A stretch of 64,000 bases of DNA, taken from Musa acuminata AAA Group. Its lineage: Eukaryota; Streptophyta; Magnoliopsida; Zingiberales; Musaceae. How positions within the stretch are numbered: position 1 is the first letter of the stretch; every line of letters starts with the position of its first letter. Below, in pieces: positions 58,781 to 64,000 of the stretch. The stretch covers positions 29,224,001 to 29,288,000 of the forward strand of contig NC_088340.1 of the NCBI RefSeq assembly GCF_036884655.1, read 5' to 3'. A program made the translations under genes and the position numbers. The notes beneath the pieces are model-generated. The model did no database searches, was not told where the DNA came from, and saw only the letters and a program-made list of their open reading frames with translations.

Positions 58781-59705
58781 TCACCCTGCAAACCAAAGCC
58801 TCAAACGAGGAGTTAATGTTAGAGGAAGAAGGAGAGGAGGGGAGGGTTGTTCGAGTTCGGCCTTACATTGTAAACAAGGGCAAAGATCAGAACAATGCTC
58901 GACCACGCCATAGCTGAAATAGATATTGGGTATATTTTCATATGATATTGTTTGGAAAAACTGGTAAGAGCCCTCCTTGATCCAGAAACCTTGGGGCAAA
59001 GGTTTGGAGAAGTTGACTAGGACACACACGGGCAAACTTCCCTCTTGAACGAGATAGTGTGATATCATCTATCTTCACCAATCTACCAATTCTAGAGGCA
59101 ATTTTACTAAGAACGCTCGAATAGTGAAGCTCAAATGGCAAGCCTGGCAATTAAATCTAGATTGGTGCAACTTCCACTTTCTCCCACAACGATTGGAAGT
59201 TGTCCTTCCAAGGCAGGAGGGTAAGAGCCTAGCTACCAACAAACCACGACCCTCCAGTGAGGATGTCCGATAGTTCCTCCTTGGAATTGAAATGGAAGCC
59301 AAAGAATCCTGATGCTATATCCACAATCTAAATTCCATTTGGGAGTTTCCAAATCTTGAACAGGATCGATCTTAAGAATTCCAGATGGGGGTGCACGCTC
59401 GAAGAATTTTTCATAGAGACAGTGTTGCCAAGCCTCCTTGGAGGTCTTCACTTCTGAGAGGTCGAGCTCTATCACTAGATTGGAGCTCTCCTGAATGCGA
59501 TGGAGGGTGGCTTCACAAGGAGCTTTGTTGCCATTTTGTGTTCCCTTGAAGAGGCTAGCCTAGGTTGATCGGATAGATTGTGGCAGCAGTGTAGGGTTGC
59601 ATGATGGTCGAGAAGAAGAGAGAGGGGCTTTGCAAGAATCGTCGGGTGAGTTGGGAGGCTTGTCTGGAGGCTTTGGGGGTGGGGAAACTTTGGGGTTCAT
59701 AGGGG
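58781..59705 (-). pseudogene. LINE ORF1-like region (DUF4283-type)
   Basis: Pieces at 59475-59075 and 59150-58781 read like the plant DUF4283/zinc-knuckle domain: KEAWQHCLYEKFFERAPPSG, then FQFQGGTIGHPHW, then a shifted LPGLPFELHYSSVL and KFARVC. A possible ATG near 59697 opens a Pro-rich start (MNPKVSPPPKPPDKPP). Not intact. Confidence 0.55.
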
Positions 59706-59763
59706 GGAAGAGGAGTGACTCCTGTCGCCAGAGCTCACCGCTGAAGCTTTCCAGAAAACTTCT

Positions 59764-61260
59764 ATTATAACCGAGTAAAATGCATCTGCTCTTTCATCTT
59801 AACTAAAAGAAGAATGCACAAAAGCTAGGGAAAGTGAGCTTAGGAGAATGTTATTTTGTTCTCAATGGAATGGGTTGCAAAACAACTTGAAGCAAGTTCA
59901 CTTTTAGTTAGACAAACCAATGTTACAGAGAATCAATTAACTCTATCCTGTTTGCTAGAAGTATTAGCGATAACAGAATGAGTATTTGCTCAGAACACTC
60001 ATGAGCTACTCATATTAAACTTGGCATGACTGGATCTTGAACTCAATGTTTAAATATTGGCTCATTTCCCTCTACTTGTCTCTTATCTTCATATTTTCTT
60101 TCTTTAAACTTCTAGCGTTTGTTTTTATGTATAAAATAGAATGTATTTATGCTATGTTTTTTTCAAGTAGAAATGAATGCTTTGGAATAGCAATGTTTCC
60201 TATCTATAATCAACAAAAGAATCTATTACTATACCCTTACTGGCTATATTTACTATGAAAATTGATCCAAGAGGGTATCATCATATTTATAGTTTACATC
60301 AGATCATGCCAATTAGTTGGAGACCTCCATATTCTATAAATGCTTCTCAACTGCATCTTTTAGGCATTGGACATATAGCCTTGTGATGAGTAGGTTGTAA
60401 ATAGGTACGAACAGGGCGAAATTCACACTAAAAGAATAAATTATTTAGTATGCATATATGTGCCACCAATAGATAAGATATATTGAGGACAAGCTTTAGT
60501 ACATCAGATAAATTGCTTTTTTGTGACCTGGATGACCACAGTTCAAGATACTGGAACAACTTCTTTATTTGTAAGGTAACCCTCAGATTCTGCATTAGTA
60601 GGAGCCTCATTTGCTGGGTTCGCCCAATGGATAAGATATATTCTTGGTGACACAGCAATGGTTACTTGGGCAGAGATTTCACTTGTCTTTTTTAGTCAGA
60701 GGGTATACTTTCAACATTTGGCTTCTTTCTCTTACCCTACTGCAGCATACACAATATGGTTTTGTCAAATTCATTTATTTTTGCATATTACATGTTCAAG
60801 TTTTATCTCTTTATACAATCCATTCTTCTAATAACATCAATTATTTTTCATTGATGAGAAATTTAATTTGGATCTTCCAAAACAAAAAGACAAATTTAAG
60901 ATCTTAGAAAGTTAATTGTGGCATCATGAAATTTGTATAATTTAGAATTTCAAGAAAAACCATAATTTAGAATTTGAAAAAAAAAATTGTATGCTAATGG
61001 TTGTAGATGTGTTTACAATGCAACTACTAAAGTATGTTGTGTAAAATTGTGTTTTTGTATATTTTCTTTTGCTGATAATACAGACAAGCCATATGAGTTG
61101 TTGAGATGTGTTACTGTTGTAGAAGACAATAATTTGCTTCATTCCTTGTCATCACGTCCCATCTTATATGAAAACTAAAGTGACTTGTTTACCTAGAAGG
61201 CCGAGACGGGCTCCACAAGATTTCATGTAAACTATGTGAACGTGGATTTCTTATTCCCGG
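59764..61260 (+). other. remaining AT-rich intron of the AP-3 sigma gene
   Basis: No gene or repeat recognised. It contains two copies of a GATAAGATATATT word near 60472 and 60632. Confidence 0.4.
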
Positions 61261-61510
61261 ATGCATACTGTCCTAGATGAAATCATATTTGGAGGCCAGG
61301 TGCTGGAAACTAGTTCCTAGCAAGTGATTAAAGCAGTCGAGGAAATCTCAAGGTGCTATCTCTTTCGAGCTCTCTTCCAAACTCGACCACATGAGAAATT
61401 ATTTGTTTCTCTACGTTAACTGAGATTAGTTTCATTTTAACAGGCTAGAGAAATCTTCCAATTCAATCAGCTGGGTGCCAAAGTCTGTAACCAGAAGGTT
61501 TGGCTGCTAG
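61261..61510 (+). pseudogene. AP-3 sigma subunit, exons 6-7, damaged
   Basis: Exon 6 (61261-61352) encodes MHTVLDEIIFGGQVLETSS, then TAG (61318-61320), then QVIKAVEEIS. Exon 7 (61444-61510) encodes RLEKSSNSISWVPKSV and a stop. With exons 1-5 this would make ~166 residues, the normal sigma-3 length. Two faults are seen: the base pair before exon 6 is GG where an acceptor AG is expected, and the in-frame TAG removes the last ~33 residues. The next usable acceptor (CCTAG at 61272-61276) gives 16 out-of-frame residues and a stop. Either way the C-terminal helices of sigma are lost. Confidence 0.75.
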
Positions 61511-64000
61511 TCTGCTGCAAATTTCAGGATGTGGTTCCAGGACCAGTGCATCACTGTGTAGGTTTCTTCAATCTTCTGCATTTGAGTTGATAACATCAAC
61601 AGATTGGGAGCTAGTTTGAGCCATGGTGAAGGTGTGCTTCTTATGGGTTAATACTCTATTGGATCAAGTTATTCTGATCTACCTTTGTATTATCATGGAA
61701 ACATGCAAGTAAAATATTAACCCTAATTTGCTCAGGGAAACAGGAGACATTTCACCGAGGCCAGACCGCACCTGGTATATTTGCTTGCATTGCTAGGTAC
61801 TATGGAGGCTGGGCTGCCCCCTTTTATATGTTTACTGGGTTCGTCTGGATTGATTCAGTTTTTAGCAACTTCGATACTGATGGATTTTCCAGAACTTGTA
61901 AGTCAGGCCAATTTTCATTAGGCAAGTATACTTTTAGATTTAATTCCCTGATAAATGTATGCTGTCTGAGTCATGCTATCAGTTTGCTTTTCCATTTATT
62001 TCATTGCTTTGTGTTTATTTCAAGTTACCAGAAAGTGATTTCTGTCATTATCAGTTCCTACATAGTTCATCATAATTTTATGTCATTATTGGAAGCCTTA
62101 TCTCACCCCATATGGTCTTTACTCTGTATTCATTTTTCCTTTTATAAATTTAGCTTTCATTATGATAATTGTTTGAGCATATACCTCTCTACAGCCGTCA
62201 GTTCTAATTGACATTATTGTTATAAAGTAACTGTAAAACATATATCATCACTCATCATTGGCTCCTGGTGAGTTGTATTAGCAGTATTTATTTGCATATC
62301 TGGTTGGGATACTACTGTCAGAAAAAAGAGGTTTCAAGGAATCATGATTAGTAGTATAAGTTCATTTAATCAGGCCAGCCTGAATAAGCTTTGCACCACA
62401 GGTTGGAATTGGCTAATTTGTCTGCACATCCTTCCAACCATTGCTTAGTAAAAGAGATGAGCTGGTCAATTTGGCAAACTCAAATCTTCTCTGGATTGCA
62501 TGGATTTAATTAGTATGATTGTGATTAGGTGTGCACATCAAGTGATAATATGCCTTGTGCAAATGCTTCACGGTTGGAGTGTACAACCACACCACGGGCA
62601 GTGTGTTCATTGCATCTGAAGTGTTGATTGCAGCATTCTCTCTTTCTCCCTTAGGGTATATGCACTGATGCTGACCACTCTTTGACCAGATTGATGATCT
62701 CGTCACTAATCGAATGTTTTCGTACAGAAAGGTGGTCGTGGATCGGTCGGATCCAATCCATGGTGCCAGAGTTTGAACAGGACTGTTCTTGCGTTGCCAT
62801 GGAGGAATACGAAGGGATCTCCTTTTCCCTTGCTTCTCTCCATCTTCCAGCTTACGTTACTTGGATTCCAACCTTGCCCTGCGTTTTAAGGGAAGACGGA
62901 GCGGAGCAGGTCAAAGGCCAACCCACGCCAGCCAGTAGTAGTCATTCATTCAGTTTACCTATCTTCTCCACCACTCGCTCTTGCTTCCACGCCGGAGATG
63001 CTCAATCGAGCTTCGTGTGGCTCAGTCGTAGCCCTTTTGCCTTACAAATGGGCAAGCGGAGACCGAGTTGGGCACCCTGTTTTGATCACTATTAATGGTC
63101 TCCCACCTCGCGTGGCACCCTTCTCTCCAGTCGCCATGAGATCAGATCACCATTGCTTTGCAGTGTAGCACGCCACCTTGTTCAATGGGTTTGAATTCGC
63201 ATGTTTCTTGCCCCATCTTGAGGTGGCGGTGGAGAGATAGTGGTCTTCTTTTTCACCGATGCAACAGCCAACGCCACCTCCGGGCTCCAGCTCAAGTCTT
63301 CCAAAAGAACCATGCCGGAGTAATAGAATATGAGAAGGAGAACATGGTGACATGGGGTTGGCAGTGATGAATCCTCCTAGCGTGGTAGCCTCGTCAGCCC
63401 TAAGGCAAGAACACAGGTGGCGCTGCCCTCCAAGCTCCTCATCATCCCCTCTTTTGAACGCTTGGAGGAGCAGCAGCGCAGCACAGCACTCACCCACTCT
63501 GCTTCAGCTCCGGTATTGACATGACACTCGAAAGTCCAACCAGAAGCCTATATAAACAATAGTGGCGATGTGATCTTTTTTAGTCGCCTCCCCCTCCCCT
63601 GTTTCTTCTTTTGCAGCAGCCCATGCCCCACCGAACTCAGCATCTCCACCAATGATCCACCCTCACTGTAATTAATAGATTTCTACTGCCAAAAGAACAG
63701 GAAAGCTGCAGTGACATGGTGCTTGATGATGATGATGATGATGACGATACTTGGTTTTCCCTCTATATTTTTGCATGTGGGAGTTCTTTCGACCATTCCA
63801 GCAAATTGAGTACTTAGAAGAGCACCACAAGTTCCAAGATTTAATGGTGAGTTCCAGTTGGTGGAGGAGGTACAGGGATGATAAGGTTGTTTACTTCACA
63901 GGCATCTCATGATGGTGCTCTAAGCTTTTACCATTTTGTTGAACTATCGGTGTATCATTAGGAGGACAGCTTTGGGAATGCTTAAATAGTCAGCTGCCAT
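61511..64000. other. 3' flank of AP-3 sigma and unassigned DNA
   Basis: The first few hundred bases may be 3' UTR. Frames at 62682-63095 (+) and 63147-63497 (-) are open but match no family I know and overlap GC-rich sequence. A short (GAT)n run is at 63724-63746. Confidence 0.35.
63548..63557 (+). promoter_or_regulatory. candidate TATA box
   Basis: CTATATAAAC is followed by a CT-rich, leader-like sequence (CCTCCCCCTCCCCTG). This could be the promoter of a gene that starts near the window end. The coding part is not seen. Confidence 0.25.

Larger units (their letters stand above)
49235..59755 (-). mobile_element. L1-type LINE, probably full length, interrupted by a copia element
   Basis: In its own direction it has a start near 59755, ORF1-like sequence, endonuclease, reverse transcriptase, zinc-binding end and RNase H, and an A-rich tail (T8 on the + strand at 49241-49248). 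The word AAACTTCT occurs at 49227-49234 and 59756-59763, a plausible 8-bp target duplication that sets the ends. Without the copia it is ~5.2 kb, normal for a plant L1. Many stops and frameshifts make it inactive. Confidence 0.75.
49110..61260 (+). other. giant fifth intron of the AP-3 sigma gene
   Basis: The intron runs from the donor AAG/GTATGC at 49110 to the start of homology at 61261. It holds a LINE and, inside it, a copia element, both opposite to the gene. Removing them leaves about 1.6 kb. The expected acceptor base pair AG just before 61261 reads GG. Confidence 0.7.

Noticed and set aside
62682..63497. Frames of 137 (+) and 116 (-) residues
   Set aside because: No recognised domain, no clear splice or start context, and GC-rich sequence alone can explain the openness.

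Overview
This is nuclear DNA of a flowering plant, probably a monocot. It is gene-poor, with intron-containing genes among nested LTR retrotransposons and a LINE. The repeat style and the three host genes would fit Zingiberales such as banana relatives, but that placement is inference only. There are no bacterial operons, phage, CRISPR or integron features.

Layout. 1-3630: two oppositely oriented LTR-like arms around a gypsy 3' fragment. 3631-18302: a complete SIRE/Maximus-type copia element (target-site duplication AACCT) carrying a nested, internally deleted gypsy element (6111-11462, TSD GATAT). 18303-19335: a ~153-bp tandem repeat. 19336-27879: a gag-only non-autonomous relative of the SIRE element, with 2.49-kb LTRs that look identical except for one C in a homopolymer (TSD ATATA). 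27880-33950: a Sec14-like CRAL-TRIO lipid-transfer gene on the + strand. 33951-38215: AT-rich intergenic DNA with a possible TRIM element. 38216-38600: a small NFD6-like gene on the - strand. 38835-47850: an inverted-repeat transposon whose left arm is split by a second SIRE copy (38852-46416, - strand, TSD ATTTT). 48050-61510: a gene for the AP-3 adaptor sigma subunit. Its fifth intron has grown to about 12 kb through an apparently full-length LINE (49235-59755, - strand), itself split by a Tnt1/Tork-type copia (52482-57761, - strand, TSD GAGGC). 61511-64000: unassigned.

How the parts relate. The host genes are ordinary cellular functions (lipid transfer, an organelle-targeted small protein, vesicle coat) and are unrelated to one another. 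The transposons make up most of the window and form clear layers: gypsy inside SIRE, SIRE inside an inverted-repeat element, and copia inside LINE inside a gene intron. LTR comparison agrees with the nesting: the gag-only element is youngest, the gypsy and Tork copies are recent, and the + strand SIRE is older. Only the + strand SIRE keeps the YVDD reverse-transcriptase motif; the other elements lost it by deletion or Asp-to-Asn change, or have no pol at all. The AP-3 sigma gene seems damaged in its last two exons (lost splice acceptor and an in-frame TAG). Exon limits and element ends were read by eye.
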